From Roseovarius lutimaris (lineage in GTDB: Bacteria; Pseudomonadota; Alphaproteobacteria; Rhodobacterales; Rhodobacteraceae), in contig NZ_FOVP01000007.1 in the NCBI RefSeq assembly GCF_900115165.1, positions 62,001-126,000 of the forward strand: a stretch of 64,000 bases of DNA, read 5' to 3'. The position numbers and the translations under genes were made by a program. How positions within the stretch are numbered: the first letter of the stretch is position 1; each line of letters opens with the position of its first letter. This document shows positions 52,469 to 62,741 of the stretch, piece after piece. A model generated the notes under the pieces. That model saw only the letters and a program-made list of their open reading frames with translations, was not told where the DNA came from and ran no database searches.

Positions 52469-53938
52469 ATGTCTACCTATGACGATCTGATGGCGCATGA
52501 GCGCGAAACGCAGGCCCTGTCACAGGTGGCAGGGCGTCTGGGGTGGGATCAGGAGACCATGATGCCACGCGGCGCGGCCCACCAGCGAGCCGAGGAAAGC
52601 GGTGCGATGCAGGCGGTGATTCATGCCCGGCGCACCGATCTGCGGCGCGGTGAGTGGCTCGCAAAGGCAGAGGCGGCGGATGATGTGGCGCGCGCGCAGC
52701 TGCGCCATATCCGGCGCGATTACGACCGGCTGTGCCGGGTGCCGGGCGATCTGGCGGTGGCCTTGGCGCGCCTGACAAGCCGGGCGCAGGGCGAATGGGC
52801 CGAGGCGCGCGCCAATGACGATGTCACGCGTTTTGCCCCGGTTCTGGCCGAGGTGATTGCGCTCAAGCGTCAGGAGGCGGCGGCCCTGGCAGAGGGTGGC
52901 GATCTTTATGACGCCTTGCTTGAGGATTACGAACCGGGCATGACCTCGGCGCTGCTGGACGAGATGTTTGCCGTCCTGCGCCCCCGTCTGGTGGATTTGC
53001 GCGCGCAGGCCCTTGCCGGGGCCGAAGCCCCCGCGCTCGCAGGGCAGTATGACGAGAGCGCGCAAATGCGCCTTGCGCGCGACCTTGCGCAGGTCTTTGG
53101 CTATGACGGGACACGCGGGCGGCTTGACAAGGCGGTACATCCGTTCAGCTCTGGGTCGGGCGATGACGTGCGCATCACCACACGCACCAGTACGGTTGAC
53201 CCGTTCAATTGCATCTATTCGACCATCCACGAGGTTGGCCACGCCTGCTATGAACAGGCGATTGACCCGGCCTATGCCCTGAGCCCGCTGGGGCAGGGAG
53301 TGTCGATGGGGGTGCATGAAAGCCAGAGCCGGATTTATGAAAATCAGCTTGGCCGCAGCGCCGCCTTTTGCGGGTGGCTTTTCAAGCGGATGCAGTCGGT
53401 CTTTGGCGATATCGGGGTGGCGGATGGCGATGCCTTCTACCGGATCGTGAACCGGGTGCATCGCGGCTATATCCGCACGGAATCCGACGAGGTGCAATAT
53501 AACCTGCATATCATGCTGCGCTATGACCTTGAGCGCGCCCTGATCAGCGGCGATTTGCAGGCGGGTGATCTTGAGGCCGCCTGGAACGACCGCTTTGAGG
53601 TCGATTTCGGCTATCCTGTGGATCGTGCGTCAAACGGGTGCTTGCAGGATGTGCATTGGTCGGTGGGCCTATTCGGCTATTTCCCGACCTATAGCCTTGG
53701 CAATGTCTATGCCGGCTGTCTGAATAAGGCGATGCAGGCCGACTTGCCGGGATTGGAGATGGATTTGGCCAAGGGCGACCTGAGCGCGCCAACAGCGTGG
53801 TTGCGCGACAAGGTGCAACGCCATGGCGGGTTATATGAGCCGCGCGAAGTGATCACCCGCGCCTGTGGAACAGAGCCGGATGCAGAACCGTTGCTCGCCT
53901 ATCTGGAACAGAAATTCGCGGCATTGTACCCAGGTTAA
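52469..53938 (+). CDS. Carboxypeptidase M32 (Taq family)
   Basis: Zinc carboxypeptidase of 489 residues. The HExxH motif is STIHEVGHACYEQAID (near residue 255) and the third ligand and family signature MGVHESQSRIYENQLGRSAAF follows. DVRITTRTSTVDPFN and VDFGYPVDRASNGCLQDVHW are further M32 signatures. Start one base after the ctaA stop. It converges on the polysaccharide gene with only seven bases between stops and no terminator visible. Confidence 0.95.
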   Translation: MSTYDDLMAHERETQALSQVAGRLGWDQETMMPRGAAHQRAEESGAMQAVIHARRTDLRRGEWLAKAEAADDVARAQLRHIRRDYDRLCRVPGDLAVALARLTSRAQGEWAEARANDDVTRFAPVLAEVIALKRQEAAALAEGGDLYDALLEDYEPGMTSALLDEMFAVLRPRLVDLRAQALAGAEAPALAGQYDESAQMRLARDLAQVFGYDGTRGRLDKAVHPFSSGSGDDVRITTRTSTVDPFNCIYSTIHEVGHACYEQAIDPAYALSPLGQGVSMGVHESQSRIYENQLGRSAAFCGWLFKRMQSVFGDIGVADGDAFYRIVNRVHRGYIRTESDEVQYNLHIMLRYDLERALISGDLQAGDLEAAWNDRFEVDFGYPVDRASNGCLQDVHWSVGLFGYFPTYSLGNVYAGCLNKAMQADLPGLEMDLAKGDLSAPTAWLRDKVQRHGGLYEPREVITRACGTEPDAEPLLAYLEQKFAALYPG

Positions 53939-53945
53939 GGCGGCG

Positions 53946-55823
53946 TTATTCGTTAACGCTGGCCTCGTCCACGGGATCGGTCTGTTCAATCCAGCGCGAC
54001 AGAACGGATCTGAGCAGGGCGACATCGCGGGTTTCAATGGCCTCTGACAGTGATTTCAAGGCTTTGGCAAGCTCAATTTCCGACAGGTGCCCCTCTTGCG
54101 CGCGCAAAATCTTGGAATGCGGCGTGGTCAGCATATCGCTGCCGATCAAGAGCTCCTCATGCAGCTTTTCTCCGGGGCGTAGGCCGGTGATTGCAATCTC
54201 GATATCGCCGTCGGGATTGGCGGCGTCGCGCACGCTCAGCCCGCTGCCTTCGATCATCTTGCGCGCCATGTCGCGCACCGCAATCGGTTCGCCCATATCC
54301 AGCACGAAGACATCACCACCGCGCGCAAAGGAGCCGGCCAAAAGAACAAGCCTGGCAGCCTCTGGGATAGTCATGAAATAGCGCGTGACATCCGCATGGG
54401 TCAGAGTGACAGGCCCCCCCTTGGCGATCTGTTCAGCGAAGAGCGGAATGACCGAGCCGGACGAGCCCATGACATTGCCAAAGCGCACCATCGAAAAGCG
54501 CGTGGTGCTGGCGCGGGTGGCGAGATCCTGAACGATCATTTCGGCAAAGCGTTTCGAGGCGCCCATAACGCTGGTTGGGCGTACGGCCTTGTCGGTCGAA
54601 ACCAGGATGAACCGCTCAACTCCGGCATCGCGGGCGGCGTTGGCTACGACCCGTGTGCCGATCACATTGTTGCGCATGCCCTCAATGGCGTTTTCCTCGA
54701 CCAGCGGAACGTGCTTGTAGGCCGCTGCGTGCAGGACGATATCGACCTTCTTGGACTGCATCAGCACATTGACCAACGCCTTGTCGGTCACCGAACCAAG
54801 GATCGGCGTGACCTTGATGTCAGGGACCAGGCCATGCAATTCGCGCGCAATTTGAAACAGCGCATGTTCGCCATGATCCAGCAGAATCAAATTGGCCGGA
54901 CGACAGCCGCCGATCTGGCGGCAAAGCTCTGATCCGATGGACCCGCCGGCGCCGGTGACAAGAATATTGCGCCCGGCGTAGGTATCGCTGACGCCGGGAA
55001 GCTGATCTTCCAGACCGTCGCGGCCCAGCAGATCGCCAAGGTCGACCGGACGGCTTTCATAAAGCGTGCTCGCATTGTTGGAAATCAGATCGGCAAAGGA
55101 CGGCAGGGCATGCACCTCGCACCCGGTATCCGTCAGTTCACGGATCAGCTGAGTGCGCACATTCCGAGGCGCGCTTGGCATCGCAAGCACGATCCGCTGC
55201 ACGTCATACCGGTCGACAAGTTTGCGGATCCCCGAGGGGTTGTACACCTTTAGACCGGCAATGGTCAGCGCCTGGAGGCGCGGTTCGTCGTCGACAAAGG
55301 CAACCGGCATCACAGTTTTGTCGGTGGCAAGGGCGTTGGCAAGCTGTTGACCTGTCTGACCCGCGCCATAGATCAGCACGCGCAAGCGCCGGTTTCCGCT
55401 TCGATAAATACGCAACAAGGCGACACGCATCACCAGACGCAACAGCACCGACAAGATCAAAAAGATCATCCCGGTGATTAAAAATATGGTCGGATGCGTG
55501 GATTGACCGGGCAACAGCAAAGAGTTGATCACGCTGATGCCGACAATCGCGACGGCGATGAAAGCCGAATCCACCATTCCCTGCATCTCGTAGGCGTTCA
55601 ACTTTACCTTGTTAAGGCCAAACTTCACACTTAGCGCAGCAACAACGGCAAGGATGGCGGCAATGTCGATCAGGCTGTCGACGCTCAGAGCATTCATCCA
55701 ATTGCTGCCAAGGAACATTGCCGAGGCCGCGCCATAGGCAATCACCGCGAGGACAAGATCCATGGCAAGGAAGATTGCATGTTTATGCGATGAGCGCAGT
55801 GAATTCACAAAGTTGTAGAACAT
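53946..55823 (-). CDS. Nucleoside-diphosphate sugar 4,6-dehydratase, WbpM/CapD-like membrane protein
   Basis: 625 residues: four N-terminal membrane helices (to about 140), a CoA-binding-like Rossmann domain (VLIYGAGQTGQQLANAL, about 150), then the catalytic SDR domain with NAD loop ILVTGAGGSIGSELCRQIGG (about 290). The catalytic triad region reads FILVSTDKAVRPTSVMGASK: Met-xxx-Lys where most SDRs have Tyr-xxx-Lys, as in WbpM. It should make a 4-keto-6-deoxy sugar (UDP-GlcNAc derived) for surface polysaccharide. I selected ATG 55823; a TTG two codons upstream is open. Confidence 0.9.
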   Translation of the reverse strand: MFYNFVNSLRSSHKHAIFLAMDLVLAVIAYGAASAMFLGSNWMNALSVDSLIDIAAILAVVAALSVKFGLNKVKLNAYEMQGMVDSAFIAVAIVGISVINSLLLPGQSTHPTIFLITGMIFLILSVLLRLVMRVALLRIYRSGNRRLRVLIYGAGQTGQQLANALATDKTVMPVAFVDDEPRLQALTIAGLKVYNPSGIRKLVDRYDVQRIVLAMPSAPRNVRTQLIRELTDTGCEVHALPSFADLISNNASTLYESRPVDLGDLLGRDGLEDQLPGVSDTYAGRNILVTGAGGSIGSELCRQIGGCRPANLILLDHGEHALFQIARELHGLVPDIKVTPILGSVTDKALVNVLMQSKKVDIVLHAAAYKHVPLVEENAIEGMRNNVIGTRVVANAARDAGVERFILVSTDKAVRPTSVMGASKRFAEMIVQDLATRASTTRFSMVRFGNVMGSSGSVIPLFAEQIAKGGPVTLTHADVTRYFMTIPEAARLVLLAGSFARGGDVFVLDMGEPIAVRDMARKMIEGSGLSVRDAANPDGDIEIAITGLRPGEKLHEELLIGSDMLTTPHSKILRAQEGHLSEIELAKALKSLSEAIETRDVALLRSVLSRWIEQTDPVDEASVNE

Positions 55824-56016
55824 GGCCAAGTGAAAGCCTTTCTCGCGCGCTCAAAAACGCATCATCCCGAAAACCAGGGTCTTTATAGCTCCAATGTCAC
55901 GTTGGGCAATGCGCCCTAAACGCGCACCAACATAGCGTAGTACGCATACCCGAAACAAGGCACATTTTCTGCGCCTGCGAAAAGTCGCTGCCCCCTAAGT
56001 CTGGTGTCGTTGAAGA

Positions 56017-56640
56017 TTAACTGTGTCGTTTCAACTGGGTAAAGGCCCGAATCAAGGTGCGCCAAATCAGGCGCAGATCGTAACAGGTGTTGCTATGGCG
56101 CGCCCAGATCAGATCAAGCCGGGCCTTGACCGGGATACAGCGCCGCACATAGGTGTCTTCGGTCGCTTCGCGCGTGTCGCAGGCCCGCAAAAGCCGTTCT
56201 TCGGTGCGGTGGTAAATCAATGTGGCAAGCCCGGTGACGCCGGGCCTGTTGCGCAGCACCTTGGCATAAAGCTCCGGGCGCAGCTCGACATAGCGGCGCA
56301 GGGGGGGGCGTGGGCCAACAAAGCTCATGTCTCCGCGCAGGATGTTGATCAACTGCGGCAATTCGTCCAGACGCTGGCGTCGCAGCCAGGCCCCAAGCGG
56401 CGTGATGCGGTTGCGTTTGTATCCCGCCGACACTCCGCCATCATCGCCGGTATTGCGCATGGTGCGGAATTTCCACAGGCAAAACGATGTGTCTGGGGTC
56501 TTCATCCGTTCCGAGAGGTAAAAGATCGGGCGCCCGTCGATGACCAGGATCGCGACAGCGACCGCCACGATCAAGGGAGACAGTATAACCGCAAGAATAA
56601 GTGCCAGTAGAACATCCATTAAACGCTTGGCCGGGGTCAT
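56017..56640 (-). CDS. Polyprenyl-phosphate sugar-1-phosphate transferase
   Basis: Initiates a polysaccharide repeat unit by moving sugar-1-phosphate to undecaprenyl phosphate. 207 residues, one N-terminal membrane segment (VLLALILAVILSPLIVAVAVAI written in full would span residues 10-31), then the bacterial sugar transferase core: WKFRTMRNTGDDGG, LRRQRLDELPQLINILRGDM and SFVGPRPPLRRYVE, NRPGVTGLATL. Single-span form, like PglC/WbaP C-terminal domain. Its start overlaps the epimerase stop by four bases. Confidence 0.92.
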   Translation of the reverse strand: MTPAKRLMDVLLALILAVILSPLIVAVAVAILVIDGRPIFYLSERMKTPDTSFCLWKFRTMRNTGDDGGVSAGYKRNRITPLGAWLRRQRLDELPQLINILRGDMSFVGPRPPLRRYVELRPELYAKVLRNRPGVTGLATLIYHRTEERLLRACDTREATEDTYVRRCIPVKARLDLIWARHSNTCYDLRLIWRTLIRAFTQLKRHS

Positions 56641-57479
56641 GAAACAAATTCCAGGTTGCGCCAGTCGGCGATTAATTCTTGGGCGTTTCTAAGAAGTTTC
56701 ATCTGTGGGAACAAGTGTTCAAGTCTTTTCCCGTCCATGGTGACGCATTGATGGGCAGAATCCGGCGCATCGCGCCAGACGACCGGACGTCCTGCTGCAC
56801 GGGCCAGATCCTCCATTCGGACCGGAACGGGGGCTGTCACATTTACCACCTCCGGCAGCGCTTCGCCGGGCAGCGCGGCAAGCGCCAGTAGCACGCGAGC
56901 AAGATCGCCCGGCGCGATATAGCTGCGCAACGGGCCATGCCCATCGGCAAACCGGTCAAGTGTTATCGGGGCCTCTTGCGGAGCAAGGGCAGGGGCAAGG
57001 CTATCGGCGCCGACGACATTTGCAAGACGCAGGACACAGTGGCGGATGCCGTTTCGTGGCAGGGCACGGATCGTTTCTTCCATGGTAAGTTTGGACGCGC
57101 CATAGGCGTTTGCCGGGGTCGGGGGGCTTGTTTCGTCAAGCTCTGTGCCCGGCCCATAGATCGCCGCAGAGGAAAAATGCAGGATGTTTCTTGCGCCGCA
57201 GGCCTCGGCCAGGGCCACCGTATAGGGCACGAGATCGACATTTGTTGCCAGGTCGGCCGCATCGCCAGAGGTACAGCCCCAAAGTGCAATCACTGTGTCC
57301 ATACCAGGCAGGGGCGGCAAAGGATCGCCCGGTGACCACAGGATATCTGTCGGCGCCCGACGTGCCATGCACAGCGGTGCAGGCCCCGGGCACTTGCGCC
57401 ATGCCCGCCGTAAAAGCAAACCGAGTTTGCCATTGCTGCCAGTGACAAGACAGGTGACGTTGTGCGATGTTTTGGCCAT
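56637..57479 (-). CDS. NAD-dependent epimerase/dehydratase (SDR) for nucleotide sugars
   Basis: 280-residue extended SDR. N-terminal nucleotide loop CLVTGSNGKLGLLLRRAW; active site with Ser in FSSAAIYGPGTELDE and the Tyr-xxx-Lys pair in TPANAYGASKLTMEE. Probably a 4-reductase or epimerase acting with the WbpM-like dehydratase and the sugar transferase to build the first sugar. First gene of this minus-strand trio's proximal pair; it diverges from the export lipoprotein gene 102 bases away. Confidence 0.88.
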   Translation of the reverse strand: MAKTSHNVTCLVTGSNGKLGLLLRRAWRKCPGPAPLCMARRAPTDILWSPGDPLPPLPGMDTVIALWGCTSGDAADLATNVDLVPYTVALAEACGARNILHFSSAAIYGPGTELDETSPPTPANAYGASKLTMEETIRALPRNGIRHCVLRLANVVGADSLAPALAPQEAPITLDRFADGHGPLRSYIAPGDLARVLLALAALPGEALPEVVNVTAPVPVRMEDLARAAGRPVVWRDAPDSAHQCVTMDGKRLEHLFPQMKLLRNAQELIADWRNLEFVS

Positions 57480-57581
57480 GAACGGGGGGGCTCTGCCTCA
57501 AAGTTGAATTTTTGATTGTGTAGCACGGCGCCCGTGGGTTAGGAAGTTTATCAAAGCACCATATATTGAGGGGGACAGGCT

Positions 57582-58700
57582 TTGCGGCGGATTTCAAAAG
57601 CACATCTTGGTCTTGCTCTTGTATTGGTTCTCGCAGGCTGTGGCGTGCCGCGTGGGGCGGCATTGCAATCCGAGGTTCTGGCCGAGCAAGATGCTGAAAA
57701 TCCTACGTTTCAAGTGGTGAAAGTCACACGCAATGCCATGCCGGATTTGTCCGCTTGGCCGGCCACCGGCTGGAAAGGCAAATACCATTGGCTGGGAGCC
57801 TCGCGCGGTCCTGATTCTTCGCTGATCCAAAGCGGTGACAGGCTTGATATCATTGTCTGGGACAACCAGGAAAACTCTCTGCTGGCCTCGGAGCAATCCA
57901 AATCGACAGTGGTGCCTACCATGACCGTTTCGTCGAGCGGTACGATCTTCATGCCCTATGTTGGCGAAGTTGGCGTGCGTGGTCTGACCGCTGGGGCGGC
58001 CCGCACTAAACTACAAAAACGCCTTGAAGATATCGCGCCCACGGCACAGGTTCAGGTGGCGATCGACCAGGGCGGCAACAACTCGGTCGATATGGTCGGC
58101 GGTGTTGGCGCACCTGGAACGATCCCGCTCAAGACCCGCAACACCCGAATCCTGAGTGTTCTTGCCCAGGCCGGCGGTATCAGCCCAAGCCTGCGCCACC
58201 CGCTTGTGGTGCTGCAACGTAACGGCAAGAGCTATGAAACCCGCGCCGAAGCGCTTTTGTCCGACCCCGCGCGCAACACGCTCGTGCGCGGCGGTGATCA
58301 GATCGTCGTGATCGAGGATGACCGAAGCTTCAACGTTCTCGGGGCGGCAGGTAGCCAGAGACTCGTCAATTTCGAGAAAGAAACCATGTCGGCGATGGAG
58401 GCGGTCTCGGTCGCGGGCGGGCTAAGTGCGGCGCGCGCAAACCCGAAGGGGTTGCTGGTCCTGCGCGAATACAAGCCCGGCGACGTTAGCCTGAGTGAAA
58501 AGACTCCGGACATGCAGCAAGTCATTTTCACGCTTGATCTGACCAATGCCGATGGTCTTTTTGCCGCACGCCAGTTCAATATCAATCCCAACGATACAGT
58601 GCTGGCAACCGAATCGCCGATCACAAGGGTCCAGACCATTCTTGGCCTCTTTGGCACCGTGCTTGGTGCCGGTGCGACGGCAAACAATCTGACACAATAA
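57582..58700 (+). CDS. Polysaccharide export outer-membrane lipoprotein (Wza-like)
   Basis: 372 residues. Signal peptide with lipobox LVLVLAGC (Cys about residue 20). The polysaccharide export domain reads IQSGDRLDIIVWDNQENSLL, VSSSGTIFMPYVGEVGVRGL and AARTKLQKRLEDIAPTAQVQ; SLBB-type repeats follow (VGGVGAPGTIPL, ILSVLAQAGGISPS, FNVLGAAGSQRLVNF). Start is TTG 57582 after GAGGGGG, with no better ATG. Forms the outer-membrane channel for exopolysaccharide; tyrosine kinase and polymerase partners are not in the window. Confidence 0.92.
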   Translation: MRRISKAHLGLALVLVLAGCGVPRGAALQSEVLAEQDAENPTFQVVKVTRNAMPDLSAWPATGWKGKYHWLGASRGPDSSLIQSGDRLDIIVWDNQENSLLASEQSKSTVVPTMTVSSSGTIFMPYVGEVGVRGLTAGAARTKLQKRLEDIAPTAQVQVAIDQGGNNSVDMVGGVGAPGTIPLKTRNTRILSVLAQAGGISPSLRHPLVVLQRNGKSYETRAEALLSDPARNTLVRGGDQIVVIEDDRSFNVLGAAGSQRLVNFEKETMSAMEAVSVAGGLSAARANPKGLLVLREYKPGDVSLSEKTPDMQQVIFTLDLTNADGLFAARQFNINPNDTVLATESPITRVQTILGLFGTVLGAGATANNLTQ

Positions 58701-58734
58701 ACGCGCGATCTCGCTTGCGGGGACGGCTTATCGC

Positions 58735-59085
58735 CTAGACCAGCGCCATCCTTTCGGCGCGCTCGGGGTCTGGATAGGGGCGGAAAAGGGCGAAATCGGC
58801 TTTTGCGATCTGCGAATGAACGCGGTCATGCAATTGCGCGGTTTCGTCATCATGCTGCCCGGTCAGGCGAAAGGCGCGATCCAGATGCGACAGATCAGCA
58901 ACCTCGATGTCGAGCCGGAAATCGCGATAGGCGTCGGCGGCAAGGTTAAGCTTGCTGCGATAGAGCCGCCACTGGCCGATGGCGCCGTGCGATTGCAGAT
59001 GGGTCATCCAGGCCTCTAGCGCGGCGGCAAAGGCAAGCGCCTTGGCGTCCTGTTTCAGGTCGATCATGCAGCAATAAAGGTTCAT
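58735..59085 (-). CDS. DUF6614-type small protein, unknown function
   Basis: 116 residues without signal or membrane segment. It begins MNLYCCMIDLKQDAKALAFA and carries WRLYRSKLNLAADAYRDFRL and ADLSHLDRAFRLTGQHDDET. This is the ferredoxin-like/NIPSNAP-type dimeric barrel pattern of a small family that I believe is catalogued as DUF6614. No function known. It converges on the export lipoprotein gene. Confidence 0.72.
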   Translation of the reverse strand: MNLYCCMIDLKQDAKALAFAAALEAWMTHLQSHGAIGQWRLYRSKLNLAADAYRDFRLDIEVADLSHLDRAFRLTGQHDDETAQLHDRVHSQIAKADFALFRPYPDPERAERMALV

Positions 59086-59163
59086 CTGGCACTATCCTGC
59101 GGGTCATAAGGGTGCTCGCATCCTGCCGCAGAAGGTTTGACAGCCGGTTAACCGCCGCAATTT

Positions 59164-59745
59164 CTAAAGATTTGCAAAGATATTGAGGATCTCTGGCTCA
59201 TCCGCCTCTTTACCGGGGCGGCGCATCAGTCTGGCCCCTGTAAGCGCACGCCGAATCTCTTGTTGGATCGGGCGTTTGCCGCGTGTTGCAAGGGTAATGC
59301 GGCGCGGATTGACGTCTTTGTCGCAGGCACGTTGCAGCCGGGCCCGATAGCCCAGAACCGAGGCGCGACGCAGGGCAGGGCCGCTCAGGCCGGAGTAGGT
59401 CAGCAGCACCGCAGCACTCAATGTCAGGTCACGCCAGAACGCCGAGACAGAGCCCGGTACGACATGCATCATGTTCTGGGTCAGGCTGTTGGAAAAGACG
59501 AAAATCGCAAGACTGAGCGCCACAAGCCGAAGCCGAACGCCGGCCATCAAACAGGCGCTGAGCAAAAACATCAGGGTCGCGCCCAGAAGATCCGCCGCCA
59601 GGGGCGGCATCAGTGGCGCAAAAATCACCGCTGGATCAAGCCCTGCCACAAGACCGATCGAGAGTGCCATGAAATACGAGCCGATTACGATGCGGATCAG
59701 GTTGAGACCGGCCTGGTCGAGGGAAAACCGGGGTTTAAGGCTCAT
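59164..59745 (-). CDS. Putative DoxX-like membrane protein
   Basis: 193 residues with four hydrophobic segments in the first 130 (LIRIVIGSYFMALSIGLVAG, LLGATLMFLLSACLMAGVRL, VALSLAIFVFSNSL, LSAAVLLTYSGLS) and a basic cytoplasmic C-terminus. The four-helix layout resembles DoxX-like proteins but I see no decisive motif. ATG 59745 has AAGGA upstream and fits the hydrophobic start; 59793 is open but less likely. Function unknown. Confidence 0.65.
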   Translation of the reverse strand: MSLKPRFSLDQAGLNLIRIVIGSYFMALSIGLVAGLDPAVIFAPLMPPLAADLLGATLMFLLSACLMAGVRLRLVALSLAIFVFSNSLTQNMMHVVPGSVSAFWRDLTLSAAVLLTYSGLSGPALRRASVLGYRARLQRACDKDVNPRRITLATRGKRPIQQEIRRALTGARLMRRPGKEADEPEILNIFANL

Positions 59746-59814
59746 GCGGTGACGTCCTTGTGCGGTGAGGGCGCGACCAACAACCAAAGACACCTACAAC
59801 CAAGCGCGCAAAAC

Positions 59815-59877
59815 AAACCCCGGATAGTCACGATGAATGGGGCGAAACTCGGCCCAAACGGTGGCTATCCGGGGTTT
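59815..59877 (-). terminator. Long-looped terminator stem after gyrA
   Basis: AAACCCCGGATAG (59815-59827) and CTATCCGGGGTTT (59865-59877) form a perfect 13-bp stem. The 37-base loop itself can form GGGC/GCCC. It begins 27 bases beyond the gyrA stop; reading on the minus strand, the stem ends in TTT followed by G and more T. A plausible transcription stop, unusual in loop length. Confidence 0.6.
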
Positions 59878-59904
59878 ATTCAGAACAGACGTCCTGTTTC
59901 TGCA

Positions 59905-62667
59905 CTAGTTTTCGGTCTCTGCGCTGCCCTCTGCCGCGCCCTCAATATCCTCGTCCTCGTCGCCCTGATCGGCGATCCAGGCGACGCTGACCACGACTTC
60001 GCCGCGCCCGGTGTCAAACACCTTGACCCCGCCGGCACTGCGCGAACGGAAGGAAATGCCCTTGATTGGCACGCGGATTGATTGCCCCTTGGAGGTGGCA
60101 AGCATGATCTGATCCTCAAGCGTCACCGGGAAGGACGCCACAAGCTCGCCGCCGCGCATCGCCTTGTCCATCGCCGCCACACCCATGCCGCCACGCCCGC
60201 GCACGGGGTAATCGTGGCTTGAGCTAAGCTTGCCCGTGCCTTTGGCGCTAATGGTCAGGATAAGGTTCTCGGCCTCGGACATTTCGGCGTAGCGTTCGGG
60301 GCTGATGCTGACGTTTTCATTGGCCTCTTCATCGGTGCCGGCGTCCTCTTCGGTGACACCGGCAAGGGCACGGCGCATCTTGAGATAGGCGGCACGCTCG
60401 TCCGCCGTGGCCTCGAAATGGCCAATCACAGACATCGACACGACCCGGTCGTCGCCGCTCAGGCGGATACCGCGCACGCCAGTCGACTTGCGGCCCTTGA
60501 AGACCCGCACATCGGTGGTCGCAAAGCGGATCGCGCGGCCCGAATTGGTAAACAGCATCACGTCATCATCCTGCGAGGTGATGCGCGCATTGACCAGTTC
60601 GACCCCTTCGGGCAGATCCATCGCGATCTTGCCGTTGCGCTTCACATTGGTGAAATCCGACAGCGCATTGCGCCGCACATCACCTGCCGAGGTGGCAAAC
60701 ACGATCTGAAGCGCGTCCCATTCATCCTCGGGGCGATCCACCGGCATGATCGCGGCAATCGACACACCGGTCGGGATCGGCAGGATGTTGACGATCGCCT
60801 TGCCCTTCGAGGTGCGCCCGCCAAGCGGCAAACGCCATGTCTTGAGCTTGTAAACCATGCCATCGGTGGTGAAGAACAAAAGCTGGGTATGGGTATTGGC
60901 GACAAAGAGGGTAGTCACCGCATCCTCGTCCTTGGTGGACATCCCCGACAGGCCCTTGCCACCGCGTTTCTGGGCGCGGAAATCGTTCAGGGCGGTACGT
61001 TTGATATAGCCGCCCTGGGTGATCGTCACGACCATGTCTTCGCGCTCGATCAGGTCTTCGTCTTCCATGTCGCCGGACCAGTCGACAATCTGGGTGCGGC
61101 GCGGCACGGCGAACAACTCGCGGACCTCGCGCAGCTCGTCGGCGATGATCTGCATGATCCGCTCGCGGCTGGCCAGAATGGCAAGGTATTCCTTGATCTT
61201 GTCGGCCAGATCCTGAAGCTCGTCGGTGACCTCTTTCACGCCAAGCTGGGTCAGGCGTTGCAGACGCAGTTCAAGGATCGCGCGGGCCTGTATTTCGCTC
61301 AGGTTATAGGTGCCGTCGTCATTGGCCGGATGACTCGGGTCATCAATCAGCGCGATATAGGGCAGGATATCGCCCGCAGGCCAGCGCCGTTCCATCAGCT
61401 TTCGGCGTGCCTCGGCGGCATCGGCAGAGGCGCGGATCGTCGCCACGACCTCATCGACATTGGACACGGCAACCGCCAGACCACAGAGCACATGCGCGCG
61501 CTCGCGGGCCTTGCGCAGATCATAGGCGGTGCGGCGTGCAACCACCTCTTCGCGGAAGGTGATGAACAGCGACAGGAACCGGTGCAGCGTCAGCTGCTCG
61601 GGCTTACCGCCATTCAGCGCCAGCATGTTACAGCCAAAATAGGTTTGCATCGGCGTGAAGCGGTACAATTGGTTAAGCACCACATCCGGCGTCGCATCGC
61701 GCTTTAGCTCAATCACCACACGTACGCCGTTGCGGTCGCTCTCGTCCTGCACATGGGCGATGTTTTCGATCTTCTTGTCGCGCGCCGCCTCGGCGATCCG
61801 TTCGATCATCGTCGATTTGTTGACCTGATAGGGGATCTCGTCGATCACAACGGCATAGCGGTCCTTGCGGATTTCCTCGACCCGGGTCTTGGCGCGGATG
61901 ATGACGCTGCCGCGCCCTTCAAGATAGGCTTTGCGCGCGCCGGTACGGCCAAGCATGATGCCCCCGGTGGGGAAATCGGGGCCGGGCACGTATTCGATAA
62001 GGTCTTCGCTTTCCAGATCGGGGTTGTCGATCAGCGCCAGCGTGGCATCAATCACCTCGCCAAGGTTGTGCGGCGGGATATTGGTGGCCATGCCAACCGC
62101 AATACCGCCCGCGCCATTGACCAGCATATTGGGAAAACGCGCCGGAAGAACGGTCGGCTCGCGGTCCTTGCCGTCATAGTTGTCCTGAAAGTTGACCGTC
62201 TCTTTTTCGATATCGGCCAGGAGATAGGCGGCCGGCTTGTCCATGCGCACTTCGGTATAGCGCATCGCGGCGGCGTTATCGCCATCCATCGAGCCAAAGT
62301 TGCCCTGACCATCCAGAAGCGGCAACGACATCGAGAAATCCTGGGCCATCCGCACCAGCGCGTCATAAATCGCAGAGTCGCCGTGCGGGTGGTATTTCCC
62401 CATCACATCGCCGACCGCACGGGCCGATTTGCGATAGGGTTTGTCGTGGGTATTGCCGCTCTCATGCATCGCATAGAGGATGCGCCGGTGCACCGGTTTC
62501 AGCCCGTCGCGCAGGTCCGGAATCGCCCGGCTGACGATCACACTCATCGCGTAATCGAGGTAGGATGTTTTCATCTCCTCCGCGATCGAGATCACCGGCC
62601 CGTCATACGCGGGGCGCTCTGGCATGTTTTCTTCTGTATCTTCAGGGGGTTGGGGCGTATCGCTCAC
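59905..62667 (-). CDS. gyrA: DNA gyrase subunit A
   Basis: ATP-dependent supercoiling enzyme, DNA cleavage subunit. About 920 residues. [20 protein letters not shown] and [21 protein letters not shown] include the active-site region; the catalytic Tyr lies in [11 protein letters not shown]. The quinolone-determining positions carry the sensitive residues (Ser in [12 protein letters not shown], Asp after Tyr). The GyrA box [10 protein letters not shown] confirms gyrase rather than ParC. The C-terminus ends in an acidic tail. I prefer GTG 62667, giving [16 protein letters not shown] 62688 is possible. Confidence 0.97.
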   Translation of the reverse strand: MSDTPQPPEDTEENMPERPAYDGPVISIAEEMKTSYLDYAMSVIVSRAIPDLRDGLKPVHRRILYAMHESGNTHDKPYRKSARAVGDVMGKYHPHGDSAIYDALVRMAQDFSMSLPLLDGQGNFGSMDGDNAAAMRYTEVRMDKPAAYLLADIEKETVNFQDNYDGKDREPTVLPARFPNMLVNGAGGIAVGMATNIPPHNLGEVIDATLALIDNPDLESEDLIEYVPGPDFPTGGIMLGRTGARKAYLEGRGSVIIRAKTRVEEIRKDRYAVVIDEIPYQVNKSTMIERIAEAARDKKIENIAHVQDESDRNGVRVVIELKRDATPDVVLNQLYRFTPMQTYFGCNMLALNGGKPEQLTLHRFLSLFITFREEVVARRTAYDLRKARERAHVLCGLAVAVSNVDEVVATIRASADAAEARRKLMERRWPAGDILPYIALIDDPSHPANDDGTYNLSEIQARAILELRLQRLTQLGVKEVTDELQDLADKIKEYLAILASRERIMQIIADELREVRELFAVPRRTQIVDWSGDMEDEDLIEREDMVVTITQGGYIKRTALNDFRAQKRGGKGLSGMSTKDEDAVTTLFVANTHTQLLFFTTDGMVYKLKTWRLPLGGRTSKGKAIVNILPIPTGVSIAAIMPVDRPEDEWDALQIVFATSAGDVRRNALSDFTNVKRNGKIAMDLPEGVELVNARITSQDDDVMLFTNSGRAIRFATTDVRVFKGRKSTGVRGIRLSGDDRVVSMSVIGHFEATADERAAYLKMRRALAGVTEEDAGTDEEANENVSISPERYAEMSEAENLILTISAKGTGKLSSSHDYPVRGRGGMGVAAMDKAMRGGELVASFPVTLEDQIMLATSKGQSIRVPIKGISFRSRSAGGVKVFDTGRGEVVVSVAWIADQGDEDEDIEGAAEGSAETEN

Positions 62668-62711
62668 GGTTTTTCCCGTCCTGTGCATTGGGTCTATATC
62701 TAGTTGCCTGC

Positions 62712-62741
62712 ACTATATCAGAGGCAGGATATTGGGTGCAA
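62712..62741 (-). promoter_or_regulatory. Weak candidate promoter for gyrA
   Basis: On the minus strand TTGCAC (62736-62741) is followed after 18 bases by TATAGT (62712-62717), a near-consensus -10. It lies 45 bases before the preferred GTG. The -35 box matches only in its first half. Suggested only by spacing and the -10. Confidence 0.3.

Noticed and set aside
62310-62440. Quinolone-resistance change in gyrA
   Set aside because: The determining positions read [12 protein letters not shown], with the sensitive Ser and Asp.
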